Below, piece after piece: positions 39,975-50,000 of a stretch of 64,000 nucleotides of DNA (position 1 is its first letter; the number at the start of each line of letters is the position of its first letter). Under the pieces are notes generated by a model. It ran no database searches and was not told where the DNA came from. It saw nothing but the letters and a program-made list of their open reading frames with translations. This DNA comes from Pseudomonas baltica (GTDB lineage Bacteria; Pseudomonadota; Gammaproteobacteria; Pseudomonadales; Pseudomonadaceae), in the NCBI RefSeq assembly GCF_031880315.1, contig NZ_CP134771.1, forward strand, positions 2,972,001-3,036,000, given 5' to 3'. A program made the translations under genes and the position numbers.

Positions 39975-40886
39975 TCAAGGCAGCAGCTTTTGCGCCTCCA
40001 GCGCCGGCATCACCGTCACCTGCACTTCCGGATCATGGTTGCCGCCGCCCAGAATCACCCCGCGCAGCGGTGACACGTCGGAGAAATCCCGGCCCCAGGC
40101 CAGGGTGATGTGCTCCAGCGCCGGCTGCACGTTGTTGGTCGGGTCGAAATCCACCCAGCCCAGCGCCGGGCAGAACACCGACACCCAGGCGTGGGACGCA
40201 TCGGCGCCGATCAGCCGCGGCTGGCCCGGTGGCGGCTGGGTCAGCAGATAACCACTGACATAACGCGCCGCCAGGCCACGGGAACGCAGGCACGCCAGCA
40301 TCAAGTGGGCGAAATCCTGGCAAACGCCGCGGCGAGTCTCCAGCACTTCCAGCAACGGCGTCGCCACCTGAGTGGCCTCGGCGTCGAAGGTGAACTCCTT
40401 GAAGATTTTCTCCATCAAGGCCTGCACGCCCAGCATCAATGGCCGCCCGGCCGGAAAGCAGCTTTGCGAGAACCCCACGAAGTTCTTTTTCAAGCGCACA
40501 TAGGGCGACTCGAAACGATAGCGGCACGCTTCCAGCACCGGCTTGGCCACCGGTTTGCTGCTGTAGCACAGCGCATCGCGGGTCGCCTCCCAGGGTGGTG
40601 ACGCCTCGAAATCCAGCTTGGGCCTGACCAGCACTTCGACCTGCAAGCGCGCGCACACCCGCAGTTCATCGTGGGGCCGCTCGAAGCCCAGGCGGGTCAG
40701 CGGATTGCCGAACACATCGAGCTCGTCCATGCGCTGGGTCGGGTCGGGGGTGATCTGTAAGGCTTGCTCGTGGCAGACCTGCCAGTCGCACTCGCGCGGC
40801 CACAGGTGCGCCAGCTGCTGAGCCAGGGACACCGGGCTGTCGTATCGATAGTGGGTGTCGTGAATAATCGTGTAATGGGCGCTCAT
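39975..40886 (-). CDS. Transglutaminase-like cysteine protease family protein
   Basis: A 303-residue protein with an N-terminal bacterial transglutaminase-associated domain (MSAHYTIIHDTHYRYDSPVS) and a transglutaminase core. The catalytic triad is Cys189 (TRRGVCQDFAHLM), His232 (DASHAWVSVF) and Asp246 or 248 (WVDFDP). No signal peptide is seen. Its start overlaps the stop of the ATP-grasp/alpha-E gene (TGATG). Together with the two upstream genes it forms a conserved module thought to make or trim a peptide by ligation and thiol chemistry; the actual product is unknown. Confidence 0.9.
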   Translation of the reverse strand: MSAHYTIIHDTHYRYDSPVSLAQQLAHLWPRECDWQVCHEQALQITPDPTQRMDELDVFGNPLTRLGFERPHDELRVCARLQVEVLVRPKLDFEASPPWEATRDALCYSSKPVAKPVLEACRYRFESPYVRLKKNFVGFSQSCFPAGRPLMLGVQALMEKIFKEFTFDAEATQVATPLLEVLETRRGVCQDFAHLMLACLRSRGLAARYVSGYLLTQPPPGQPRLIGADASHAWVSVFCPALGWVDFDPTNNVQPALEHITLAWGRDFSDVSPLRGVILGGGNHDPEVQVTVMPALEAQKLLP

Positions 40887-43372
40887 CAGACGGACACCGT
40901 TTGCTGGCTGATATCGTCGACGTGGGCAAAATGGCGCATGGCCAAGCGATCGGACACCTGGCTGCTGGCCTCGGTGATCTCGCGCAATAGTTCGCTCAGC
41001 CCTTCCAGCACGGCGCGCACACAAGCCACGCCAAACAGCGAGTACTCCAGCGTGCCGAGATCGAAGCGCGACAGGCGCTCGATCAGCGGCGCCAGCAGTT
41101 TGTCCCGCGGCGCCGCGAATTCGTCGTTCAGGCGCCGCAACGAGCGCGCCACCAGCTTGAGCTGGAAGAACACCGCGTGGGGGTTCTGGGCATCGAGCAG
41201 CAACAGGTCGAGCACCGGAATCAACTGCGGCTCGGCCAGATAGCGCGAGCGATAGGTAATGCTCGAGTTGCCCAGCTCCAGCAGCCACTCCAGCCCGGCC
41301 TGGTCGAATACCGCATCGCTCTCCATGAAGGCCGACAGACTGGTGCTGAGGAACTGCAAGCGCTCGATGCGCCGGCCGATCATCAAAAAGCGCCAGCCTT
41401 CATCGCGCGTCATGTCGTCGAGGGCAAAGCCCGACAACGCCGCCAGCGACATCACCAACCGGTTGAGAAAATCGAGCAGCTCGCCGAAATCGGCATCCTC
41501 GACATCGAGAGTCACGGCCTCGCGCTGCAACTCCACCAGCGCCTGCCAGTTCTCCCGCGAGAGCTTGCCGCGCACCTGGGACGCGGCCCACTGCAAGCGC
41601 TGCAAGTTGGAGCGCAGGCTGAAGGGCCAGTCTTCACCCATCAGGGCTGCGCGAATGCGCTCCTGCATGTCACCCTCGTCGGGCAGCAGGTTGATGCTTA
41701 CAGCCAGATCGACCGCCGCCTGCAGGGCTTTTGGGTCATCACCGTCGATATAGCGTCCGAGGATGATCCGCAGCAGCCGCGCGCTGTCGTCGCAGCGCTC
41801 GCAGTAACGGCCGAACCAGAACAGGTTCTCGACCACCCGCGACGGCAGATAGGGGTCGCGACGGACCAGTTCCGGCACACCGATGGGGCGCTGGGCACGC
41901 CATTGTTCGCCTGTGGGGGCCTGGTTGCCCAGCACCCAGGTGTCCTTGCTGGCACCGCCGCGCTGCATCGACACCACCTCGGCGTCAGCCTCGCCGGCCA
42001 CCCGTGTCAGGCCACCGGGCAACACCCGATAACCGACCTCGTCGGCCACCGCGTACATCCGCATGCCGATGGCCCGCGGTTGCAAGGAGCCGCCCTCGGG
42101 CTGCCATACCGGCGCCTGGGACAACTGCGCCATCTCTTGCGCGACGTAGGCATAGGGCCGCGCTCGCAGCCGGGCGGCGAGCTCCTCGCGCTGCGTGGCG
42201 TCGAGGTCGCGGCCGAACACCGGGGCAAAACTCTGGGACGGGAACGCCGGCTTGATCAGCAGAGTGTCGAGTTTTTCCAGCGCCTGGGCCAGCACCGGCG
42301 GCTCGCCGCACCACCAGGTGGCGATCGACGGCAGGATCAGCTCTTCGCCGAACAGGTGCTCGTTGATCTTCGGCAAGAAGCCCAGCAAGCCGGGGGACTC
42401 CAGCACACCACTGCCCAGCGCGTTGGTGACCAGCACCCGCCCCTGGCGCACCGCCTGCAACAGGCCGGGCACACCCAGCGCGGAATCGGTACGCAGCTCC
42501 AGGGGATCGCAGAAATCATCGTCGAGGCGGCGCATGATCGCATGCACACGGCGCAGACCGCTGAGGGTCTTGAGGTACACCGTGGCGTCGCGCACCGTCA
42601 AATCGCCGCCTTCGACCAGCGGATAGCCCAGCTGGCGAGCCAGATACAGGTGCTCGAAATAGCTTTCGTTGAAACGCCCCGGGGTCAGCAGCACCACCAG
42701 CGGCGCTTCATCGTCGGCGGGCGCCAGGCGTACCAGGGTGTCCTGCAAGGTGCGGAAGAATCCGGACATGTGCCGCACCTGCAGATCGCGGTACAAGTCG
42801 GGGAAGACCCGCGACACGCTCATGCGGTTTTCCAGCGCATAACCCGCGCCGGATGGCGCCTGGGAACGGTCTGCCGTGACCCACCAGCGGCCGTCCGGCG
42901 CGCGCGCCAGGTCGACCGCATAGAGGTGCAGGAAAATATTCTGTGGCGGCACGATGCCCTGGCACGGCCAGAGAAAATGATTGTGACCATAGACCAGCTC
43001 GGCCGGCAGCAAGCCTTCCTGGATCAGCGTCTGGGGCCCGTAGATGTCCGCCAGCACGGCATTGAGCAAGCGCGCGCGCTGGGCGATACCGGCCGACAGC
43101 TGCTGCCACTCTTCGGCATCGATCAAATGCGGCAGCAGGTCGAGTTCCCAGGGCCGGTCGGCGCCCTTGGGGTCGGCATAGACGTTGTAGGTGACGCCGT
43201 TCTCCTGAATCTGCCGCGTCAGCAAAGCCTGGCGCTGGGCCAGTTGAGCCGGGCTCAAGCGCTGAACCTGATCGAACAGGCGCTGCCAGTGCGGGCGCAC
43301 GGCCCCATCGGCCTCGAGCATCTCGTGGTAGGTACCCGGGGTCAGCGGGTATGGGTCAAGCAGGTCAGGCAT
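40886..43372 (-). CDS. Circularly permuted ATP-grasp protein fused to alpha-E domain
   Basis: An 828-residue two-domain protein. Residues ~1-485 form a circularly permuted type 2 ATP-grasp (GVTYNVYADPKGADRPWELD, FLPKINEHLFGEELILPSIA, DTLLIKPAF), expected to ligate a carboxylate to an amine using ATP. Residues ~505-828 form the helical alpha-E domain (LVRRDPYLPSRVVENLFWFG, RYCERCDDSARLLR). In many bacteria the two are separate genes; here they are fused. It is flanked by two transglutaminase-type genes transcribed the same way. Function is predicted only from this association. Confidence 0.9.
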   Translation of the reverse strand: MPDLLDPYPLTPGTYHEMLEADGAVRPHWQRLFDQVQRLSPAQLAQRQALLTRQIQENGVTYNVYADPKGADRPWELDLLPHLIDAEEWQQLSAGIAQRARLLNAVLADIYGPQTLIQEGLLPAELVYGHNHFLWPCQGIVPPQNIFLHLYAVDLARAPDGRWWVTADRSQAPSGAGYALENRMSVSRVFPDLYRDLQVRHMSGFFRTLQDTLVRLAPADDEAPLVVLLTPGRFNESYFEHLYLARQLGYPLVEGGDLTVRDATVYLKTLSGLRRVHAIMRRLDDDFCDPLELRTDSALGVPGLLQAVRQGRVLVTNALGSGVLESPGLLGFLPKINEHLFGEELILPSIATWWCGEPPVLAQALEKLDTLLIKPAFPSQSFAPVFGRDLDATQREELAARLRARPYAYVAQEMAQLSQAPVWQPEGGSLQPRAIGMRMYAVADEVGYRVLPGGLTRVAGEADAEVVSMQRGGASKDTWVLGNQAPTGEQWRAQRPIGVPELVRRDPYLPSRVVENLFWFGRYCERCDDSARLLRIILGRYIDGDDPKALQAAVDLAVSINLLPDEGDMQERIRAALMGEDWPFSLRSNLQRLQWAASQVRGKLSRENWQALVELQREAVTLDVEDADFGELLDFLNRLVMSLAALSGFALDDMTRDEGWRFLMIGRRIERLQFLSTSLSAFMESDAVFDQAGLEWLLELGNSSITYRSRYLAEPQLIPVLDLLLLDAQNPHAVFFQLKLVARSLRRLNDEFAAPRDKLLAPLIERLSRFDLGTLEYSLFGVACVRAVLEGLSELLREITEASSQVSDRLAMRHFAHVDDISQQTVSV

Positions 43373-43426
43373 GGAACGCTCGGCAGCAAACGGAATAAGG
43401 TCAGGTTAGCGCAGACACCCAGAGAC

Positions 43427-43460
43427 AAAAGCCCCGCGCCATGCAGCCATGGTGCGGGGT
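43427..43460 (-). terminator. Rho-independent terminator after the DUF2126/transglutaminase gene
   Basis: Read leftwards: CCCCGCACCATGG-CTG-CATGGCGCGGGG then CTTTTGTC, a stem with one mismatch and a short T-tract, 14 bp after the stop. It would separate this gene's transcript from the two downstream genes, or allow partial read-through. Confidence 0.85.
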
Positions 43461-43473
43461 CCTTGAGGGTAGA

Positions 43474-46400
43474 TCAGCCGCGACGCATATCCAGTGTCAT
43501 CGGCAGCTCATCGTTGATCTTCAGTGGCGCGGCATCCATCCGACCCGGCGTGTGGCCGATGCGGAAGAAGCGCGACAGACGACGGCTCTCCGCCTCGTTC
43601 GCATTGATCGGCAGGGTTTCGTAACTGCGCCCGCCTGGATGGGTGACATGATACTGGCAACCACCCAGCGAGCGCTGCATCCATGTGTCGAGCAGATCGA
43701 AAACCAGCGGCGCATGCACCGGGATGGTCGGCTGCAGACAGTTGGGCGGCTGCCAGGCACGAAAGCGCACCCCCGCCACGAACTCGCCGACCCGGCCGGT
43801 GGGATGCAGCGGCACGGCGCGACCGTTGCAGGTCAGCACATAGCGATCCGGCGGCAGGCCGCTGAGCTTGACCTGCAAGCGCTCGAGCGACGAATCCACG
43901 TAACGCACAGTGCCGCCCGCGGTGCCTTCTTCACCCAGTACATGCCAGGGTTCCAGAGCCGTGCGCAGTTCCAGCTTGATGCCGTTGACCTCGTAATCGC
44001 CGACTTTCGGAAAACGGAATTCGCGGTGCGCTGCGAACCAGTCGGTCTTGAAGGCATAGCCGGCGCTGTTGAGGTCGGCGATCACATCAGCGAAATCCTG
44101 CTCGATGAAGTGCGGCAGCAAGTACCGATCGTGCAGCTCCGTGCCCCAGCGCGCCAGCTTGGCCGGCGCGTACGGCTGACGCCAGAACTTCGAGACCAGC
44201 GCCCGCAGCAGCAACTGCTGGACCAGGCTCATGCGTGCATGGGGCGGCATTTCAAAGGCGCGCAGCTCCAGCAGACCGAGGCGCCCGGTGGCACCGTCGG
44301 GCGAATAGAGCTTGTCGATGCAGAATTCGGCGCGGTGGGTGTTGCCGGTCACGTCGATCAACAGGTTGCGCAGCAAGCGGTCCACCAGCCATGGCGCGCA
44401 AGGCTGACCGGGCGGCGGCATCTGCGAGAAGGCGATTTCGAGCTCGTAGAGCGAATCGTTGCGCGCTTCGTCGACCCGTGGCGCCTGGGAGGTCGGGCCG
44501 ATGAACAGCCCGGAGAACAGGTACGACAGCGACGGGTGATTGTGCCAATAGCTGATCAGGCTGCGCAGCAGGTCGGGACGCCGCAGGAAGGGTGAATCCC
44601 CAGGCGTGGCGCCGCCGAGCACGAAGTGGTTGCCCCCGCCGGTACCGGTGTGGCGGCCGTCGATCATGAACTTTTCGGTGGTCAGGCGGTTGAGCCGGGC
44701 CTGCTCGTAAAGGAACTCGGTGCTCTGTACCAGTTGCGCCCAGCTCGACGAAGGCTGCACGTTGACCTCGATCACACCTGGGTCCGGGGTGATGCGGAAA
44801 TTGACCAGGCGCGGGTCGGCCGGCGGTTCATAACCCTCCAGCAGCACCGGGCAGCGCAGTTCCTTGGCCGCCGATTCGATGACGCTCACCAGCTGGAGAT
44901 AGTCTTCGAGACGCTCCAGCGGCGGCATGAACAGATACAGGCGACCTTCCCGAGCTTCGGCGCACAGCGCGGTGCGGGTCAGCCAGGCGGCGGACTCGTC
45001 GATTTTCGGCTCGCGTTCTTCGGCCTGGACGGTGCGCTGGTTGCCACTGGTGGCGTGCAGATGCTCCAGCGCCGGTAGCCCAGGCAGGTCCTGGTTCTGG
45101 TCGATCGGCAACACGAACGGGTATTCCGCGGCCGTGACCCATGGCTGCGAGGCCAATGGCAGGCGATAGCCCAAGGGCGAGTCGCCCGGCACCAGGCGGC
45201 AGTGATTGTCGCGCAGATACCAGCGCCCGCTCTGCCATTGATCGCCGGCCGGCGTGCGCGCCAGTGGCAGCACCTGGCCGACGATTTTATCCAGGCCTTG
45301 AGTGAAGACGCTGCGCAGACGCTTGCGCTCCATTTCATCCTTGAGACGCGGGTCTTCGGCCTTGACGTTGGAGGGCAGAGTACCTTCGCGCCACAGGTAG
45401 TAGAAATTGTCCTCGTAGGCCGGGAACACGTAGCGGGTCGGCAGCTTCAGGCGCTCGGCGACGCAAGCGAGGAAACGCCCGGCCGTCTCGCCTGTGGCGC
45501 CGTAGTCTTCGGTTTCGTCGGCGACCAGGCGCTCATCCTTCCAGATACGCTCGCCGTCCAGACGCCAGTAGCAATTGAGCGACCAGCGCGGCAGCTGCTC
45601 GCCTGGGTACCATTTGCCCTGACCGAAATGCACCAGGCCATCGGGGGCGTACCTGTCGCGCATGCGCTTGTACAACTCGGCAGACAATTTGCGCTTGGTC
45701 GGGCCCAGGGCTGCGGTGTTCCATTCGGCGCCATCGGGGTCGTCGACCGACACGAACGTCGGTTCGCCGCCCATGGTCAGGCGCACGTCGCCGGCTAGCA
45801 GGTCGGCGTCGATGTGCTCACCGAGGGCGAGAATGGTCTGCCACTCACTGTCGCTGTAGGGCTTGGTGACCCGCGGGGCCTCCCAGACACGCTCCACGGA
45901 CATTTCGTGGGAAAACTGCGCTTCGCACGGCTCGACCAAACCGCTGATTGGCGCCGCCGAGGTCGGATCGGGGCTGCACGCCAACGGAATATGTCCTTCG
46001 CCGGCGAACAAGCCGGAGGTCGCATCCAGCCCGACCCAGCCGGCGCCGGGCAGATAGACCTCGCACCAGGCATGCAGGTCGGTGAAATCGACATCGGTAC
46101 CCGAGGGGCCGTCGAGGGATTGCTGGTCGGCTTTGAGCTGAATCAGATAGCCCGATACAAAACGCGCGGCCATACCCAGGTGACGCAGCAGTTGCACGAG
46201 CAGCCAGGCCGAATCGCGGCACGAGCCCGAGGCATCGCTCAGGGTGTGCTCTGGCGTCTGCACGCCGGGCTCCATACGGATCAGATAGCGGATGTCTTCG
46301 CTGAGCTTCTGGTTGAGCCCCACGAGAAAATCGATGGTGGGAATCGGCACGCGGCTGATGCCGTCCAGATACGCCTTGAACTTGGGCGTCAACGGCAGCT

Positions 46401-46758
46401 TTTCGAGGTACGAACCGAGCTCGTGCTGTTCATCCTTGCTGTAGGTGAACGGCGCTTTATCGGCATAGGGTTCGAGGAAGAAATCGAACGGATTGAAAAT
46501 CGCCATTTCGGCGACCAGGTCCACTTCAACGCGGAATTCGGTGGTCTTTTCCGGGAACACCAGGCGCGCCAGGTAGTTGCCCTGAGGGTCCTGTTGCCAG
46601 TTGGTGAAATGCTCTTCAGGCAGCACTTTCAGCGAGTAAGAGAGGATGCGTGTGCGGCTATGGGGCGCCGGACGCAGACGGACGATCTGCGGACCAAGCT
46701 CGATGGCCCGGTCATAGCGGTAATGCGTGATGTGGTGCAACGCGACATGTATCGACAC
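43474..46758 (-). CDS. Transglutaminase-like protein with DUF2126 domain
   Basis: A 1094-residue protein. The N-terminal quarter is a transglutaminase core with Cys180 (DASGSCRDSAW), His229 (DLHAWCEVYL) and Asp245 (GWVGLDATSG). The remainder is DUF2126, which has ATP-grasp/amidoligase-like features (VNVQPSSSWAQLVQSTEFLY; HTGTGGGNHFVLGG). The GTG at 46758 is chosen because it gives the conserved SIHVALHHITHYRYD start and follows GGAGGCACGCT; an ATG 42 bp upstream is less likely. It heads the three-gene cluster. Confidence 0.9.
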   Translation of the reverse strand: MSIHVALHHITHYRYDRAIELGPQIVRLRPAPHSRTRILSYSLKVLPEEHFTNWQQDPQGNYLARLVFPEKTTEFRVEVDLVAEMAIFNPFDFFLEPYADKAPFTYSKDEQHELGSYLEKLPLTPKFKAYLDGISRVPIPTIDFLVGLNQKLSEDIRYLIRMEPGVQTPEHTLSDASGSCRDSAWLLVQLLRHLGMAARFVSGYLIQLKADQQSLDGPSGTDVDFTDLHAWCEVYLPGAGWVGLDATSGLFAGEGHIPLACSPDPTSAAPISGLVEPCEAQFSHEMSVERVWEAPRVTKPYSDSEWQTILALGEHIDADLLAGDVRLTMGGEPTFVSVDDPDGAEWNTAALGPTKRKLSAELYKRMRDRYAPDGLVHFGQGKWYPGEQLPRWSLNCYWRLDGERIWKDERLVADETEDYGATGETAGRFLACVAERLKLPTRYVFPAYEDNFYYLWREGTLPSNVKAEDPRLKDEMERKRLRSVFTQGLDKIVGQVLPLARTPAGDQWQSGRWYLRDNHCRLVPGDSPLGYRLPLASQPWVTAAEYPFVLPIDQNQDLPGLPALEHLHATSGNQRTVQAEEREPKIDESAAWLTRTALCAEAREGRLYLFMPPLERLEDYLQLVSVIESAAKELRCPVLLEGYEPPADPRLVNFRITPDPGVIEVNVQPSSSWAQLVQSTEFLYEQARLNRLTTEKFMIDGRHTGTGGGNHFVLGGATPGDSPFLRRPDLLRSLISYWHNHPSLSYLFSGLFIGPTSQAPRVDEARNDSLYELEIAFSQMPPPGQPCAPWLVDRLLRNLLIDVTGNTHRAEFCIDKLYSPDGATGRLGLLELRAFEMPPHARMSLVQQLLLRALVSKFWRQPYAPAKLARWGTELHDRYLLPHFIEQDFADVIADLNSAGYAFKTDWFAAHREFRFPKVGDYEVNGIKLELRTALEPWHVLGEEGTAGGTVRYVDSSLERLQVKLSGLPPDRYVLTCNGRAVPLHPTGRVGEFVAGVRFRAWQPPNCLQPTIPVHAPLVFDLLDTWMQRSLGGCQYHVTHPGGRSYETLPINANEAESRRLSRFFRIGHTPGRMDAAPLKINDELPMTLDMRRG

Positions 46759-47002
46759 AGCGTGCCTCCTGCAGACCTGGACGTTGAATGCAATGCGCAA
46801 GACTTATGCCATACGGCGCCCCGCGGGCCTTTCAGGAGACCGCAGCGGCGCCAAGCACCAAAACCGTGCCTTTTGACCAAGGCGCCTGAAGGTTCGCACA
46901 GAAATCGAGCTCATGCAGGTTTTTCGCGACCTGCGTGGCTACCCATGTACCACCATAACCAGCGTGGGCTGGGAGGTAATCGGGTTTTGCCTGGAGAAGA
47001 CC

Positions 47003-50000
47003 ATGATCCCTTACCCCCACCCGCTGACCGCCACGCTCGAACCCGCTGAAAGCCACCCGCTGCACAGCTGGAACCATCCCACCCTCAGCGCCCTCTGGAC
47101 GCTCGCCGAAACGCCGTTGCAAGCGCTGATCGACAGCTCGGCACCACAGCTCGACGCCTTGAAGCTCGAAATACCGACCTCATTGAAGCAGGCCGAAGAC
47201 ACGCAACTGCTGATCAGGCAGGGGCTAGAAGCGTCGCTGCTCAAGACCGATCGCGATGGCGTCCATATCGATAACCTGCTCGACAGCGTCGATATCGACG
47301 ACATCAAGACAACGCTCAAGGCGTTCCTGGCCGTGGCGAGCCCCCCCGCAGCCGGGGGCCTGCTGGATCATATCGACGGCGATTGGCTCACCACCACACC
47401 CGCCGAGAGCGTGCGCGCCTACCCGATGACCGCCTTGGTCAAGGTGCTGACCACGCCGCGCGCTGCGGAGCTGGCCAACGGTTTGCGCCTTGCCTTGGGC
47501 TGGTACAGCAACGATGGCAGTCAGGTCGCGTCGGGGCTGATGGACTTCAAACTGCTGGTGGCCGCCGTGCGGATTCAGCTGGACCCGCACGGCGATCTAG
47601 ACGGCTTCGAGCTGCAATCCGCGACACTGGTCGGTCAGCGCTATGACTACATTCGTCGCCAATTCGAGGATCATCTGCTGCGCCGGCAGCGTGTCGCTTC
47701 ACCCCAGAGCGCGATCATTGCCTATATGGCTTTGCTCGAACACTTGCCGAGCGATTTCGCCATATTGGGCATTCCACCCGACCTGCCGTATCGCAGCAGC
47801 ACGCGCTGGGTGCAGTTTCGCCACGGTGTCGAGCTTGCCGAAGCGATACAACCCGGCGCCGCCCGGACCATGAGCTATCAGCAACTGGCCGACTATCCCC
47901 TGCAGATCGGTCTTGATGCCACTACCGAGCAACAGCAGGTGATCGGCGTGGCGCTGGTACCGGCAGTACTATCCTGGGCGCGAGCCGATATTGCACTCGC
48001 CCCTACGCTTCCCGAGATTCCAGACGGTGAAGACCTTCAGCGCATCCTCAAGGCTTATCTTGATGAGAATGACGCCTTGCAGACCGCGCTGGAAAATATC
48101 TCGGCACCGCTGCCCCAACGCTTCGATATCGCCCGTCGATTGCTGCAGGCGCAAGGGATCAGCGCCGATCAGCTGTACGTCAATCGGCCGATGCCCCCCG
48201 CAGGAAGTGCTGTCGACATCAGAGACTACCCCATCAGCCACGCCGTACCCGCTCTGGAGGTGACCGCTACGTGCAGCTGGAGCCCTGTCGACAAGCCCCC
48301 TGCCGAAGGCCCGAGCACGTTGCCTTTGATCGACACTCCGCCCATACCAGCCCACCTGTTGCCGCCGCCACGACCGCTGCCACCACCACGACCGCACCAC
48401 CTCGATGATCCCAGTCATTGGCATCCTTACCCCGTGCAGGGCCACGGCGCGGAATATTTTTACCCCTGGGTCGGCAATTTCAGCGCTCCCAGCGCCCTGG
48501 ACGTGTTCAATCGCGAGTTCAGCCCTTGGCTGAATAACATGCGCGCAGGCTACTACCTGATCATCAAGCGCCTGCTTGCCGAGCTCCCCTTCGACGACCA
48601 GACCGCCCTGATGGACGGTGATGTCAGGGTCTACGCCTTGCAGGAGGTTCTCAACCCGCAAGCGTCCCGTTCCGACATGCAACTGGGGCCATTGGCACGT
48701 TTCGGCTTCGTCATCCAGGCGACCCATGAAAACCAAGCTCGCACCTTCGAGGTCATGCCCAATACGCTGCAGATCATCAAGCGTGCCGACCTGCCCTATT
48801 TCGGCCGCCGGTATTATCCATTGGGCACGCTGATGAAGGATCGATTCGATTTCCAGGCCTACGCCACCGGCAGCTCCCCGACCCTGGCCAGCCAGGGCTA
48901 CGTGGAACTGAGCCTGCAATTCGGGCTATTGATGCCGGGGCTCAGCGAGCAGCCCGAAGACCCGCGCATCGATAAAGGCCTCATCCCGCGGGAGCAGCGC
49001 CTCGAACATATCGCCCGCAAGGTGTCAGCCAGCCTGATGTTCGGTACCGATGAAGAGATCACCGCCTACGCCAAAGGCCAAACCCGCTATGAGCTGGCAG
49101 CCCACCCCATCAGTGTGCTGGTGTTTCTCAAGAACTGGATCATCCCATTCTGGGGCAGTGTCGAAGAGGTCAAAGAAGGCCTGGGCGACGGCGATTTCCC
49201 CAAGGTATTCCTGGGGCTGCTGGGGATTGCTTTCGACGTGCTGGCGATCATCGTGCCTGGCGTCAAAGCCATCTCCCAGATCACTCGCATCGCCCTGCTG
49301 ACCACCAGCCGAGCGCTGCGCAGCAGCCTGGTGCAAACCACCAAGGCAACCGGCGCCTTTTTACTGCGCGCCGGCAAGGAGATGATCCCGATCCTGGCGC
49401 TGGTCGACTTGAGCAGACTCGCCGGCCGCGGGGCCTTGGGCGCCGCCCGAGGCGCCGCACGCCTGGCACTGGTGGATGGTGCCTCCAAGGCCGCGCTGAT
49501 CTCGCTGCGCAGCACCATCAAAGCCAGCCCGCGGCGCCTGGTGCAGCTATTCACCCCCCCTGAAGACTTCATGGATGCCTGGCGCGCCGCCACCACCGCC
49601 AAGCTCAAGAACCAGGGCTTCCAGCTGAAGGCGGTAAGCCCTCGCAAGGGCGTGCTGGTATACAACGACCGCCTGGGAGCTCGCCCGCAGAACTACCTGA
49701 CCGACTCCGTGACCGGTAAACCCTATGGACCTGCCCTGTGGCCGCTCAACGACGCTGGCGACCTCGGTTTGCGCGGCCCCGGAATCATCAAGCTGAAGCA
49801 GGAAGGCGGCGGCCTCAGCTTCCCCGATCCGCAGCCGGACCTGACCAAGGTGTGGGTGAAATGGGGCGAGGAGCTCTATCTGGAGGTTGGCAGCGCACGT
49901 TATAAACATGTGATCCTCGCTGACGACAGCCACGTACTGCGACGCACCAACGACACCCAGCTCAAGCGTACCGATGACTTCGCAGCGGTGATCTGCCGAC

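Noticed and set aside
41177..43624. 815-codon open frame on the plus strand opposite the ATP-grasp/alpha-E gene
   Set aside because: Gln/Arg/His-rich shadow frame; the minus strand encodes a recognised two-domain protein with overlaps to its neighbour.
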